A DNA stretch of 64,000 nt from JADLGL01 sp963823045 (GTDB lineage Bacteria; Pseudomonadota; Alphaproteobacteria; Rhizobiales; Kaistiaceae), in assembly GCA_963823045.1 (NCBI GenBank), contig CAWGKA010000007.1:195992-259991 (forward strand). The letters run 5' to 3'. Positions 26,447 through 35,433 of this stretch are shown piece by piece. The notes beneath the pieces are model-generated. The model worked only from the letters and a program-made list of their open reading frames with translations, ran no database searches and was not told where the DNA came from. How positions within the stretch are numbered: position 1 is the first letter of the stretch; each line of letters starts with the position of its first letter. Both the position numbers and the translations under genes were made by a program.

Positions 26447-27335
26447 TCACTCCAGGTTCTGAACCTGCTCCCGGAATTGATCGACCACCGCCTTGAGGTC
26501 AAGTCCGATGGCGGTGAGGCTCTTGTCGTTCGACTTCGAGCAGAGCGTGTTGGTCTCGCGGTTGAATTCCTGAGCGAGGAAATCGAGCCTCCGCCCGATG
26601 GCGCCGCCACCGCCGAGAAGCTCGCGCGCAGCCGCGACATGAGCGTTGAGACGGTCGATCTCCTCGCCGACATCGGCGCGGGTGGCAAGGATCGCCGCCT
26701 CCTGATGCAGCCTGCCCGGATCGAGCGCCGGTGCCGCGTCGAGGAGCGCCGCCACCTGTTCGGCAATACGTGCGCCGAATCGCCTCCGGCGTCCGCGCCG
26801 GGTTGGCGTCGGCCTGCGCCGTCAGCGCTTCGATGCGGTCGAGCCGCTCGGTGAGGAAGCCGGCAACAGCCGTGCCCTCGCTCTCACGCATGGCAGCTAA
26901 GGCGGCCAGCGCTTCGTCGAGGCTCTTCAGCATGTCGTCACGGAGTTCGTCCGTCGTTTCCGTGGTTGCCTCGACGAGGTCGACGACGCCGCGGATCGAC
27001 AGCAATTGTTCGATGGAAAGCGGTGCGCCGCCCGCCTCGCCGCGAAGTTCGCGGGCAACGCGCATGACCTCGGAGAGTGCGGCGCGGTTAACGCTGATCG
27101 TGGCGGATGAGTGCTCCCGCTGCTGCGTCAGCGACAGCTGGATGTTGCCGCGGGTGAAGCAGGCGGCGATGCGCTCGCGGACCGGCTGCTCCAACTGTTC
27201 GAAGCCGGGCGGGCCACGGAAGCGGACGTCGAGCCCCTTGCCGTTGACGCTGCGCGCTTCCCAAACCCAGCGGCAACCATGCCCAGAGCCGTCGGCACGG
27301 GCGAATCCGGTCATGCTCTGCAGGGCTGCAGCCAC
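26447..27335 (-). CDS. YicC family endoribonuclease-like protein, frameshifted
   Basis: YicC-type stress-associated protein, a family now linked to RNA cleavage. N-terminal QSMTGFARADGSG, SVNGKGLDVRFRGPPGFE and RGNIQLSLTQQ are typical. The frame breaks near 26768: after EAIRRT the continuation IAEQVAALLDAAPALDPGRLHQEAA runs in the next frame to DFLAQEFNRETNTLCSKSND and a stop at 26447. Dropping one base gives about 295 residues, the family length. A GTG at 27335, just after the mltG stop, is taken as start; an ATG at 27314 begins at MTGFA. Confidence 0.88.
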
Positions 27336-27339
27336 CGGA

Positions 27340-28527
27340 CTAGCCCGGCGATGCGGCTGGCGCCGCGTCACCGGCCGGAGCGGGATCTTCCACCGGCGCA
27401 CTCGCCGGGGCGGGCGTTGCCTGCTGCTGGAGGATCTGCCGATAGCGGGCGACGTTGCGCTGATGCTCTTCGTAGGTCTCGGCGAAGACATGGCCGCCGG
27501 TGCCGTCGGCAACGAAATAGAGGTCGTTGGTCTGCGACGGGTTGGCGACGGCCTCGAGCGCGGCGACGCCGGGATTGGCGATCGGCCCAGGCGGCAGGCC
27601 GTCAATCATGTAGGTGTTGTAGGGCGTCTGCCGGGTGAGCTCCGATTGCAGCAGCGCATGGCCGGCCGGCGCACCCTCGCCGCCATAGATGCCGTAAACG
27701 ACCGTCGGGTCGGACTGCAGCCGCATGCCGCGATTGAGGCGGTTGATGAAGACGGCGGCGACGCGGCTGCGCTCGTCGGCGATGCCGGTTTCCTTCTCAA
27801 CGATCGAGGCGAGGATCACCAGCTCCTCCGGCGAGGACAGCGGCAGGCCCGGAGCGCGGCGGTTCCAGATATCCTGGACGACGCGGTCGTGATCGCGGGC
27901 CATGCGATCGAGTAGGCTCTGCCGCGTGTCGCCGCGGCTGAACTGGTAGGTCTCGGGCAGCAACGATCCCTCGGGCGGTACGACGGCGATATCGCCGGTA
28001 AGGACTTCGTTGGCCAGCAGGCGATCGACGATCTGCTGGCTGGTGAGGCCTTCGGGGATGGTGATCGAATAGACGAGGGTGCGTCCCTCGACCATGAGGT
28101 CCATCACCTCGCGCATGCTCGCCTGCGCCGGGACGAGATATTCGCCCGCCTGGATATTGCTTTGGTTGCCGTAGAAGGCGACCGCCATGCGGAAGACCCA
28201 ACGGTTGGAGATGACACCCGAATCCTGAAGCGACTCGGCGATGTCAGCGAGATTGTCGCCGGACTGCACCGCAACGACGCGCTCGGCGGCAAGCGGGCCG
28301 GCCTGATCGAACTGCACCTTCGTGAAGAGGCCGACGCCACCGACGACGACAACGGCGAGGATGACCACCGTGAGCAGGAAGTTCAGCGATACGATGATCG
28401 GGTGGCGCGCTGAACGCGAACGCAGCGGCGGCGGCGGCACTTCATCCGGCTGTAGGAGTTCCCGCGCACTCTTCGGTGCCCGCCTTTGCGGCCGATCACC
28501 GTCCTGCGTGTCTCGGATTTCAGTCAT
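27340..28527 (-). CDS. mltG: Endolytic murein transglycosylase MltG
   Basis: Inner-membrane enzyme that cuts nascent peptidoglycan strands and so sets glycan length. 395 residues: a cytosolic basic and Pro-rich N-terminus, one membrane anchor (about 43-67, PIIVSLNFLLTVVILAVVVV), a LysM-like part, then the YceG domain with ASIVEKETGIADER (about 240-253, containing the catalytic Glu region), VAAVFINRLNRGMRLQSDPTVVYGI and PYNTYMIDGLPPGPIANPG. The tail is Ala/Pro-rich. It sits between fabF and yicC. Confidence 0.95.
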   Translation of the reverse strand: MTEIRDTQDGDRPQRRAPKSARELLQPDEVPPPPLRSRSARHPIIVSLNFLLTVVILAVVVVGGVGLFTKVQFDQAGPLAAERVVAVQSGDNLADIAESLQDSGVISNRWVFRMAVAFYGNQSNIQAGEYLVPAQASMREVMDLMVEGRTLVYSITIPEGLTSQQIVDRLLANEVLTGDIAVVPPEGSLLPETYQFSRGDTRQSLLDRMARDHDRVVQDIWNRRAPGLPLSSPEELVILASIVEKETGIADERSRVAAVFINRLNRGMRLQSDPTVVYGIYGGEGAPAGHALLQSELTRQTPYNTYMIDGLPPGPIANPGVAALEAVANPSQTNDLYFVADGTGGHVFAETYEEHQRNVARYRQILQQQATPAPASAPVEDPAPAGDAAPAASPG

Positions 28528-28598
28528 GCCAACCTGCTCGCGTCCCCCCGCTCCCCAGTGGCATCTGTGACGTCCCTGTGGCGCTTGCGCCCCGGCCG

Positions 28599-29864
28599 TC
28601 AGGCATTATGGCGCCGGAACACCAAGCTCGCATTGGTGCCGCCGAAACCGAATGAGTTGGACAAAGCGATGTCGATGTCTTTCTTCTTCGCGATGTGGGG
28701 CACGAGGTCGATCTTGGTTTCGACCGACGGATTGTCGAGATTGAGCGTCGGCGGCACGATCGAATCGCGGATCGCGAGCAGACAGAAGATTGCCTCCACG
28801 GCGCCGGCGGCGCCGAGCAGATGGCCGATAGCCGATTTGGTGGACGACATCGTCAGGCCTGCGGCGGCATCGCCGACAAGGCGTTCGACGGCGCGAAGTT
28901 CGATCTCGTCGCCTAGCGGCGTCGAGGTGCCATGCGCGTTGATGTAGTCGATATCCCTCGGCTCGAGGCCGGCACGCTTCACCGCCGCCGTCATGCAGCG
29001 ATAGGCGCCATCGCCGTCCGGTGACGGCGCGGTGATGTGATAGGCGTCGCCCGACAGGCCGTAGCCAACGATCTCGCCATAGATCATGGCGCCCCGCGCC
29101 AGCGCATGCTCGCGCTCTTCGAGCACGACAGCCCCGGCCCCCTCGCCCATGACGAAGCCGTCGCGGTCGCGGTCATAGGGACGTGAAGCGCGCAGGGGCT
29201 CGTCGTTGAAATGCGTCGACAGCGCCCGCGAAGCCGAGAACCCGCCCATCGACAGGCGGGACAACGGCGCCTCGGTACCGCCGGCGACCATCACGTCAGC
29301 ATCGCCGAAGGCGATCAGCCGAGAGGCGTCACCGATCGCATGTGCACCAGTCGAGCAGGCGGTGACGACCGCGTGGTTCGGCCCCTTGAGGCCGTGGCGA
29401 ATTGAGACATAGCCGGAGGCAAGATTGATGAGGCGGCCGGGAATGAAGAACGGGCTGAGGCGCCGCGGTCCCTTCTCGTGCAGCAGCACGGCTGCCGTCT
29501 CGATGCCAGGAAGGCCGCCGATACCTGAGCCGATCAGAACGCCTGTGGTGGTCTGATCCTCATAGGAGGTCGGATGCCAGCCGGCATCATCGAGCGCCTG
29601 CGTGGCCGCCGACATCGCATAGACGATGAACTCGTCGACCTTGCGCCGCTCTTTCGGCTCCATCCATTCGTCAGGGTCGTAGAACCCCTCGGCCATCGGA
29701 CCGTGAGGCACCTGACAGGCGACCTGACAAGGAATGTCGCTGACGTCGAACGCCGTGATCTTCGCTGCGCCGGATTCGCCGGCGAGCAGCCTGGACCAAA
29801 TAGCATCAACACCGCAGCCAAGCGGCGTCACCATGCCCAAGCCTGTTACGACAACACGCCTCAA
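28599..29864 (-). CDS. fabF: 3-oxoacyl-ACP synthase II
   Basis: Elongating condensing enzyme of type II fatty acid synthesis. 421 residues with the KAS II catalytic set: C170 (VVTACSTGAHAIGDA), H311 (INAHGTSTPLGDE) and H348 next to K343 (TKSAIGHLLGAAG). The C-terminal NSFGFGGTNASLVF loop is intact. It lies 55 bases after acpP and 71 bases before mltG, so acpP-fabF-mltG form one operon. Confidence 0.97.
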   Translation of the reverse strand: MRRVVVTGLGMVTPLGCGVDAIWSRLLAGESGAAKITAFDVSDIPCQVACQVPHGPMAEGFYDPDEWMEPKERRKVDEFIVYAMSAATQALDDAGWHPTSYEDQTTTGVLIGSGIGGLPGIETAAVLLHEKGPRRLSPFFIPGRLINLASGYVSIRHGLKGPNHAVVTACSTGAHAIGDASRLIAFGDADVMVAGGTEAPLSRLSMGGFSASRALSTHFNDEPLRASRPYDRDRDGFVMGEGAGAVVLEEREHALARGAMIYGEIVGYGLSGDAYHITAPSPDGDGAYRCMTAAVKRAGLEPRDIDYINAHGTSTPLGDEIELRAVERLVGDAAAGLTMSSTKSAIGHLLGAAGAVEAIFCLLAIRDSIVPPTLNLDNPSVETKIDLVPHIAKKKDIDIALSNSFGFGGTNASLVFRRHNA

Positions 29865-29919
29865 TATCTGGTCCTTCGCCGGTCTTCCGGCGGACGTTCA
29901 CGGCAGCGAAAATGGCGGC

Positions 29920-30162
29920 TCAGCTGTCCGTTGAGCTCTTTTTCAGGAATTCCACCGCGTCGCCGACCGTCAGGATCGTCTCTGCAGCGTCATCCGGAAT
30001 CTCGACACCGAACTCTTCCTCGAACGCCATGACCAACTCAACCGTGTCGAGGCTGTCGGCGCCGAGATCGTCGATGAAGCTCGCATTGTCGGTGACCTTC
30101 TCGGCATCGACACCGAGATGCTCGACCACGATCTTCTTCACTCGATCCGCGATGTCACTCAT
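29920..30162 (-). CDS. acpP: Acyl carrier protein
   Basis: Carries growing acyl chains on a phosphopantetheine arm. 80 residues, acidic, with the attachment Ser at S37 in DDLGADSLDTVELVM. The fabD-fabG pair lies upstream, separated by 263 bases that include a probable terminator, so acpP has its own promoter. No convincing -35/-10 pair could be picked out there. Confidence 0.97.
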   Translation of the reverse strand: MSDIADRVKKIVVEHLGVDAEKVTDNASFIDDLGADSLDTVELVMAFEEEFGVEIPDDAAETILTVGDAVEFLKKSSTDS

Positions 30163-30270
30163 GTTCGATCAACCCCGATTATCCCTGTTGAATTCCAGTG
30201 AACCAGACTAGCCCCGCTGTCGTCCAGGGGCCGGCGGCATTGCTAGCGAAAGTGGCGGCAGAGAAAAACC

Positions 30271-30296
30271 AAAAATAAACGCCGAGTGCGTTTTTC
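30271..30296 (-). terminator. Probable intrinsic terminator after fabG
   Basis: On the minus strand AAACGC-actcg-GCGTTT is followed by a T-rich stretch (ATTTTTGG then TTTTT). The stem has six pairs with a five-base loop. It lies about 130 bases past the fabG stop and about 110 bases before acpP, where a terminator separating fabD-fabG from acpP-fabF would be expected. The opposite strand also ends in a T run, so it could work in both directions. Confidence 0.5.
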
Positions 30297-30425
30297 TTGG
30301 CATATCCCAGCCGCTTAGCGGCAATTCGCTTTGTCGTAAGGCTCCTTAAGTCGTTTGCCTAACACACATATTCGCACTGCGCCAGCAGCGCCTTCACGCC
30401 GCAGGCAGGCCATTCAATCCACAGG

Positions 30426-31166
30426 CTAGCTGCTCATATGACCGCCGCCATTGATGTGAAGCGTCTGCCCGGTGACGTAGGCGGCCTCGTCGCTGGCGAG
30501 ATAAACGACAGCTGAGGCAACCTCCCAAGGCGTTCCGAAACGGTCCGCCGGCACATCCGCCAAAGCCGCGGCATAGCGGGCCTCGTCGAAATTCGCCGTC
30601 ATCGGCGTCTCGATATAGCCGGGAGCAACGCAGTTGACCGTGATCTTCCGCTTCGCGACTTCCTTGGCGAGGCTCATGGTCATGCCGATCAGGCCCGATT
30701 TGGCCGCGGCGTAGTTTACCTGGCCCGGATTGCCCGCCGACCCCACGACCGAACCGATGGCGATGATGCGGCCGGAACGCCGGCGAATCATGCCGCGCAG
30801 AACGGCGCGCGTCAGACGGAAGGCCGCGGTGAGATTGACCTCGATCACCTCATCCCAATCGTCGTCGGACAGCTTGATGGCGAGGTTGTCGCGCGTGATG
30901 CCGGCATTGTTTACCAGCACCTCGATCGGGCCGAGCTTGTCTTCGACCGCCGGAATGAGCGCGTCGACCGCCGCGCGGTCGGAAAGGTCGCAGGGGAAGG
31001 TGACGCAGCGCTCGCCGAGATCGGCCGCAAGCTTCTCCAGAGCGTCAAGGCGCGTGCCGGTGGCCGCGACCGTGGCTCCGGCCTCGACCAGCGCGCGGGC
31101 GATGGCCGAGCCGATTCCGCCGGTGGCGCCGGTAACGAGGGCAATCTTGTTGTTGAGTTGGAACAT
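30426..31166 (-). CDS. fabG: 3-oxoacyl-ACP reductase
   Basis: NADPH-dependent reduction step of fatty acid elongation. 246 residues, classical SDR: TGATGGIGSAIA (12-23), NNAGITRDN (87-95), and the catalytic Ser139, Tyr152 and Lys156 (GSVVGSAGNPGQVNYAAAKSG). The end HINGGGHMSS is as in FabG. 24 bases downstream of fabD on the same strand. Confidence 0.96.
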   Translation of the reverse strand: MFQLNNKIALVTGATGGIGSAIARALVEAGATVAATGTRLDALEKLAADLGERCVTFPCDLSDRAAVDALIPAVEDKLGPIEVLVNNAGITRDNLAIKLSDDDWDEVIEVNLTAAFRLTRAVLRGMIRRRSGRIIAIGSVVGSAGNPGQVNYAAAKSGLIGMTMSLAKEVAKRKITVNCVAPGYIETPMTANFDEARYAAALADVPADRFGTPWEVASAVVYLASDEAAYVTGQTLHINGGGHMSS

Positions 31167-31190
31167 TGAGCGCTCTCGATTTCCTTGCGA

Positions 31191-32132
31191 TCAAGCCAGG
31201 AGTTCCGCGACGGCGCGGACTTCTTCCGGTGTGCCGGCCGAGATGGCTTCGGCCTCCGGCACGATGCGGCGAACAAGGCCGGAAAGCACCTTGCCCGACC
31301 CCAATTCAATGAAGCGATCCACACCCTGTTCAGCCATCCACCGCACCGACTCGCGCCAGCGCACAGTACCGGTGATCTGCTCGACCAGCCTGTCCCTGAT
31401 CGACGCGGGATCTCCATGCGGCGCGGCGGTGACATTGGCAACGACCGGCACGAGCGGTGCGGCAATATCGACGTCGCCGAGCGCCCCGCGCATCTCGTCG
31501 GCGGCGGGCGCCATCAGGCTGGAGTGAAACGGACCACTGACCTGCAGGGGAATGGCGCGCTTGGCGCCCCTCTCCTTGGCGGCGGCCATGGCGCGTTCGA
31601 CGGCAGCCTTGTGGCCGGAAATGACGATCTGTCCGCCGCCATTGTCGTTGGCGACTTCGCAGATCTCGGTCCCGGCCGCCTCGACGACGAGTTCAGCCAC
31701 TGCGTCCGGCTCTAGGCCGATGATCGCGGCCATTGCCCCCTCGCCGATCGGCACGGCGCGCTGCATGGCGTCGCCGCGAAGACGGAGGAGCCGGGCAGCG
31801 TCGTCAAGAGCAATGCTCCCGGTCGCCACCAGTGCCGAATATTCGCCAAGCGAATGGCCGGCGAAATAGGCAACCGATTTCGGTACGGGGCCCACCAGGC
31901 TGGCGAGGACCCGATAGGCGGCAACGGACACGGCCATGAGCCCTGGTTGAGCGATGCGGGTGAAGGTCAGCTCCTCGGCCGTCCCTTCCCACAAGGTCGT
32001 CGACAGCTGTTCGCCGAGCGCCCGATCAACGGTGGCAAAGACTTCCGCGGCTTCGGGATAGGCCTCGGCCAACGCCTTGCCCATGCCCGGCGCCTGGCTG
32101 CCCTGTCCCGGAAAGATAATGGCTGTCGACAT
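31191..32132 (-). CDS. fabD: Malonyl-CoA:ACP transacylase
   Basis: Loads malonyl groups onto acyl carrier protein. 313 residues. FPGQGSQAPGMGKAL at the N-terminus, nucleophile S94 in GHSLGEYSAL, and the catalytic His in VSGPFHSSLM. The start at 32132 (MSTAIIFPGQGSQ) is preferred to an upstream frame with sixteen unconserved residues. First gene of the fabD-fabG unit and divergent from rpsF. Confidence 0.96.
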   Translation of the reverse strand: MSTAIIFPGQGSQAPGMGKALAEAYPEAAEVFATVDRALGEQLSTTLWEGTAEELTFTRIAQPGLMAVSVAAYRVLASLVGPVPKSVAYFAGHSLGEYSALVATGSIALDDAARLLRLRGDAMQRAVPIGEGAMAAIIGLEPDAVAELVVEAAGTEICEVANDNGGGQIVISGHKAAVERAMAAAKERGAKRAIPLQVSGPFHSSLMAPAADEMRGALGDVDIAAPLVPVVANVTAAPHGDPASIRDRLVEQITGTVRWRESVRWMAEQGVDRFIELGSGKVLSGLVRRIVPEAEAISAGTPEEVRAVAELLA

Positions 32133-32243
32133 CGCCGCCCTTATGCCGATCCCGAGGCGGCTGTTCCGGCCGCCCTCCAAGGTCGTCCGGCCTTGTTTCC
32201 GGTCGGCACGTTTGTGTCAAGAACATGCGAGCAACAGGCGGGC

Positions 32244-32272
32244 TTGTTTTGGCGGGCCAATTCGGTCATAAC
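32244..32272 (+). promoter_or_regulatory. Candidate promoter of the rpsF operon, within a 308-base divergent region
   Basis: TTGTTT (32244-32249), a 17-base spacer and CATAAC (32267-32272) form a plausible promoter and would give a leader of about 160 bases before rpsF. The remainder of the gap between fabD (starts 32132, minus) and rpsF (32441, plus) is GC-rich with no gene that I can support. A ribosomal-protein autoregulatory RNA in the leader is possible but I could not show its structure. Confidence 0.35.
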
Positions 32273-32440
32273 CCGCGCGATTTTGGCAATGCCGGCCGGC
32301 GGCTGAAAGGAGAGCGGCGTTTCGCCGTAGGGCAAAGGTGCCCGGTCTCCCTTGTCGTCGCTCTCGGAGATCTCCGACCGCCTTTCCCGTGAAGGCTTCG
32401 GTGAGGCTTTGCGCCGGCGACGAACCTAGGAAAGGCGGAT

Positions 32441-32878
32441 ATGCCTCTTTACGAGCATGTGTTCCTGGCCCGACAGGATATGTCCGGCCAGCAGGTCGAA
32501 GCGTTGGTCGACCACTACAAATCGGTCGTTGCGGAAAATGGCGGCGAGATCGGCAAGGTCGAGTATTGGGGCCTGAAGTCGATCGCCTTCCGGCTGAAGA
32601 AGAACCGCAAGGCCCATTACACCCTGATGAACATCACCGCTCCCCCGCCGGCAATCGCCGAGATGGAACGGCAGATGCGCCTCAATGAGGATGTGCTGCG
32701 CCATTTGACACTGCGCGTCGACGAACTTGAGGAAGGCCCGTCGGCGATGATGCAGAAGCGCGACCGCGATGATCGTGGCGACCGCGGCGATCGGCCGAGG
32801 GGCCGCGATTTCGGCCGTGACGGTGGCCGCGACCGCCCGCGCCGCGAAGAGCGCGACAACGATACGGCGGAGGCATAA
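32441..32878 (+). CDS. rpsF: 30S ribosomal protein bS6
   Basis: Binds the central domain of 16S rRNA together with bS18. The first 100 residues are ordinary bS6: MPLYEHVFLARQDMS, then KVEYWGLKSIAFRLKKNRKAHYTL. The last 40 residues are an unusual low-complexity tail built almost only of Arg, Asp and Gly (RDRDDRGDRGDRPRGR and more). A long charged tail is common in alphaproteobacterial bS6, though the composition varies. AGGAAAGG precedes the ATG. rpsR follows after two bases. Confidence 0.97.
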   Translation: MPLYEHVFLARQDMSGQQVEALVDHYKSVVAENGGEIGKVEYWGLKSIAFRLKKNRKAHYTLMNITAPPPAIAEMERQMRLNEDVLRHLTLRVDELEEGPSAMMQKRDRDDRGDRGDRPRGRDFGRDGGRDRPRREERDNDTAEA

Positions 32879-32880
32879 TC

Positions 32881-33129
32881 ATGGTCGACATCAATCAGTT
32901 GCCGGCGCGCCGGCCCTTCTTCCGCCGCCGCAAGGCCGATCCGCTTTCGGGCGCCAATGCCCCGAAGATCGACTACAAGGATGTGCGCCTCCTGCAGCGC
33001 TATGTTTCAGAGCGCGGCAAGATCGTGCCGTCCCGCATCACCGCCGTTTCGGCGAAGAAGCAGCGCGAGCTGGCGCGGGCGATCAAGCGCGCCCGTTTCC
33101 TCGGCCTTCTGCCCTACGTGATCAAATAG
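32881..33129 (+). CDS. rpsR: 30S ribosomal protein bS18
   Basis: Partner of bS6 on the small-subunit platform. 82 residues with the alphaproteobacterial form RRPFFRRRKADPLSG, IDYKDVRLLQRYVSERGKIVPSRIT and AIKRARFLGLLPYV. No zinc-binding cysteines, as usual in this class. 12 bases separate it from rplI, leaving no space for the DUF2232 membrane-protein gene that often lies here in relatives. Confidence 0.97.
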   Translation: MVDINQLPARRPFFRRRKADPLSGANAPKIDYKDVRLLQRYVSERGKIVPSRITAVSAKKQRELARAIKRARFLGLLPYVIK

Positions 33130-33141
33130 GAGCCGACGGAG

Positions 33142-33747
33142 ATGCATGTCATTCTGCTTGAGCGCGTTTCCAACCTCGGCCAGATGGGCGACGAGGTTCG
33201 CGTCCGCGACGGCTACGCCCGCAATTTCCTGCTGCCGCAGGGCAAGGCGATGCGCTCCAACGAAGCGAACCGTAAGCGCTTTGAAGCGCAGCGGGCGCAG
33301 CTCGAGGCGCGCAACCTGGAGCGCCGCAACGAAGCGGCCGCAGTTGCCGAGAAGCTCGACGGCCAGGCCTTCATTATCGTCCGCCAGGCGGCCGAAACCG
33401 GCCAGCTTTACGGCTCGGTGACACCGCGCGATCTTGCCGAGACGATGACCGAGAACGGCTTCAGCGTGAGCCGCAGCCAGGTGCAGCTCGGCCAGCCCAT
33501 CAAAACGATCGGCCTACACAATGTCGCGATCGGCCTCCACCCGGAAGTCAGCGCGACGGTCGTCGTCAATGTGGCGCGTTCGGCGGACGAGGCGGAACGT
33601 CAGGCCCGCGGCGAGGATGTGACCCGGTTCGGTGAAGCTGAGGAATTGGCGGAAGAAGCCGAGGCAGAGGGCGCCGAAGAGGACGTCGAGGTTGAGGTGA
33701 CGGCCGAAGTGGAAGCCTCCGAGCCGGCGGAGGAAGACGACGCCTAG
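33142..33747 (+). CDS. rplI: 50S ribosomal protein bL9
   Basis: Binds 23S rRNA and extends from the L1 stalk base. 201 residues: the N-terminal rRNA-binding domain (MHVILLERVSNLGQMGDEVRVRDGYARNFLLPQGKA), the long connecting helix (KRFEAQRAQLEARNLERRNEAA) and the C-terminal domain. A very acidic tail of about 45 residues (EEAEAEGAEEDVEVEVTAE) is typical of alphaproteobacterial bL9. GGAG lies seven bases upstream of the ATG. Confidence 0.96.
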   Translation: MHVILLERVSNLGQMGDEVRVRDGYARNFLLPQGKAMRSNEANRKRFEAQRAQLEARNLERRNEAAAVAEKLDGQAFIIVRQAAETGQLYGSVTPRDLAETMTENGFSVSRSQVQLGQPIKTIGLHNVAIGLHPEVSATVVVNVARSADEAERQARGEDVTRFGEAEELAEEAEAEGAEEDVEVEVTAEVEASEPAEEDDA

Positions 33748-33782
33748 CTGCAAAGCAGTGACGTCAATGGCCATGCCTCTTG

Positions 33783-33813
33783 CCTAGGATCGAGAGACTC
33801 ATAGAATCCTAGG
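33783..33813. promoter_or_regulatory. Perfect 8-bp inverted repeat ahead of the cyclopropane-synthase-like gene
   Basis: CCTAGGAT (33783-33790) and ATCCTAGG (33806-33813) are exact reverse complements 15 bases apart, ending four bases before the AAGAGGA ribosome-binding site of the gene at 33832. No T-tract follows, so it is unlikely to terminate rplI transcription. It could be an operator or an mRNA hairpin limiting translation. Confidence 0.45.
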
Positions 33814-33831
33814 TGAAAGAGGACGGACCAT

Positions 33832-35184
33832 ATGTCCCTGTTTCCCCTCGATCGTCTGCTTGATCGTCTGATCACCCACGGTCAATTGACAGTTATCGGC
33901 GTCGACGGCGAACGCCAGACCTTCGGCAAGGCCGGTACCGGCCCTGCCGCGGCCGTTCGCCTGCACGACAAATCCTTCGTGCGCCGGTTCATGCGGCGGC
34001 CGGGGCTTCTCCTCGGCGAAGGCTACATGGACGGCGACTATACGATCGAGGAGGGAACGCTCCGCGACTTCCTCGAGGTCGTGCTCGTGTCGTCCGACCG
34101 CCGTGAGCCCCTGGGCTTCGTCGGTAATCTCTTGTCGCGCTCGCTCTCTCTGATGCGCCGCAATGATGGCGACCGGGCTTCGCGGAACATCCGCCACCAC
34201 TACGACATCGATCACCGCCTCTACGAAATGTTCCTCGACGAGGACATGCAGTATTCCTGCGCCTATTGGCGCGACGGCGTGACCTCGCTGGAACAGGCGC
34301 AACGCGACAAGAAAGATCACATCGCCAAGAAGCTGCTGCTCGAGCCGGGCATGAAGGTGCTCGACATCGGCTCCGGCTGGGGCGGGCTCGCCCTCACCCT
34401 CGCACGCGACTATGGCGCCAACGTCACCGGCGTGACGCTATCGACCGACCAATATGAGACCTCTAAGCGACGCGCGGAGGAAGCCGGCCTCGCCGACCGG
34501 GTGACGTTCAAGCTGCAGGACTACCGCCACGAAGCCGGACCCTATGACCGCATCGTTTCGGTCGGCATGTTCGAGCATGTCGGGCTGCGGAATTTCGGCG
34601 AGTATTTCGACCATTTGAAGCGGCTGCTGAAGCCCGACGGCGTCGTGCTCCTGCACACGATCGGGCGCATGGCCAGGCCCGCCGGCATCAATGCCTGGAT
34701 GCGCAAATACATTTTCCCCGGCGCCTATCTGCCGAGCCTGTCGCAGCTCACGCCTCTGGTCGAGGAGCGCAACATGTGGCTCACCGATCTGGAGCTTCTG
34801 CGCGTCCATTATTCGAAGACGCTTGCCGTGTGGAACGAGCGCTTCCAGGCCCGCCGGGCCGACGTGGCCGCCATGCATGACGAGCGCTTCTGCCGCATGT
34901 GGGAGTTCTACCTTGTCCTCAACGAGGTCGCCTTCCTCCACCGCTCGCTTGTCGTCTTCCAGATGCAACTGACCAAGCAGATGCTGGGCGTGCCGCTGAC
35001 GCGCGACTACATGTATGACGGAGAGGCGGCCGCAGGGGCGAAGCCCTTGCGCGTCGCATCGGCGTCGGCGAGCGACAAGGCGAAACCGCGCCGCAAGAAG
35101 GCACCTGCCGAGGCCTCCCAGGACACCGAATCAGGGGAGGCCGAAACGCCTCGCCATCGCCGCGCGGCGGGCTCGTCCAGTTAG
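33832..35184 (+). CDS. Cyclopropane-fatty-acyl-phospholipid synthase-like methyltransferase
   Basis: SAM-dependent enzyme that modifies unsaturated acyl chains of membrane lipids, acting at the inner leaflet. 450 residues: an N-terminal lipid-binding part (LLLGEGYMDGDYTIEEGTLRDF), NIRHHYDIDHRLYEMFLDEDMQYSCAYW (the usual HYD and YSCAYW sites), and the SAM site VLDIGSGWGGLALTLARDYGANVTGVTLS. It ends in a 55-residue Lys/Ala/Ser-rich tail (DKAKPRRKKAPAEAS) absent from the catalytic core. It lies between rplI and dnaB, interrupting a core order that is usually contiguous. Whether the product is a cyclopropane or a methyl-branched chain cannot be told. Confidence 0.88.
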   Translation: MSLFPLDRLLDRLITHGQLTVIGVDGERQTFGKAGTGPAAAVRLHDKSFVRRFMRRPGLLLGEGYMDGDYTIEEGTLRDFLEVVLVSSDRREPLGFVGNLLSRSLSLMRRNDGDRASRNIRHHYDIDHRLYEMFLDEDMQYSCAYWRDGVTSLEQAQRDKKDHIAKKLLLEPGMKVLDIGSGWGGLALTLARDYGANVTGVTLSTDQYETSKRRAEEAGLADRVTFKLQDYRHEAGPYDRIVSVGMFEHVGLRNFGEYFDHLKRLLKPDGVVLLHTIGRMARPAGINAWMRKYIFPGAYLPSLSQLTPLVEERNMWLTDLELLRVHYSKTLAVWNERFQARRADVAAMHDERFCRMWEFYLVLNEVAFLHRSLVVFQMQLTKQMLGVPLTRDYMYDGEAAAGAKPLRVASASASDKAKPRRKKAPAEASQDTESGEAETPRHRRAAGSSS

Positions 35185-35433
35185 TCGCCGACGCGTTTGT
35201 TCGCGTTTCGAAGTCAAGCTCAAATCTTATGCGCAACAGGGCCGCGGCCGGCCCGCGCGGTGAGAATGTATGGCTGGCGAACGCGTTAGGAGACGCAGGG
35301 GCAAACGCGCCTCGTTTGGACAAATGTTGATAGCGAGGAGTAATCCGGCCTCGGTGTCAGAAGCGTGTGTCGCTCGTTCGACGACGGTTAATGAGTGGTT
35401 TACACCGGCATTGACGACCAGCACGGAACCCTG

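Noticed and set aside
32280..32440. S6:S18 autoregulatory leader RNA before rpsF
   Set aside because: The leader is long enough, but I could not identify the conserved bulged stem. A covariance-model search would decide.
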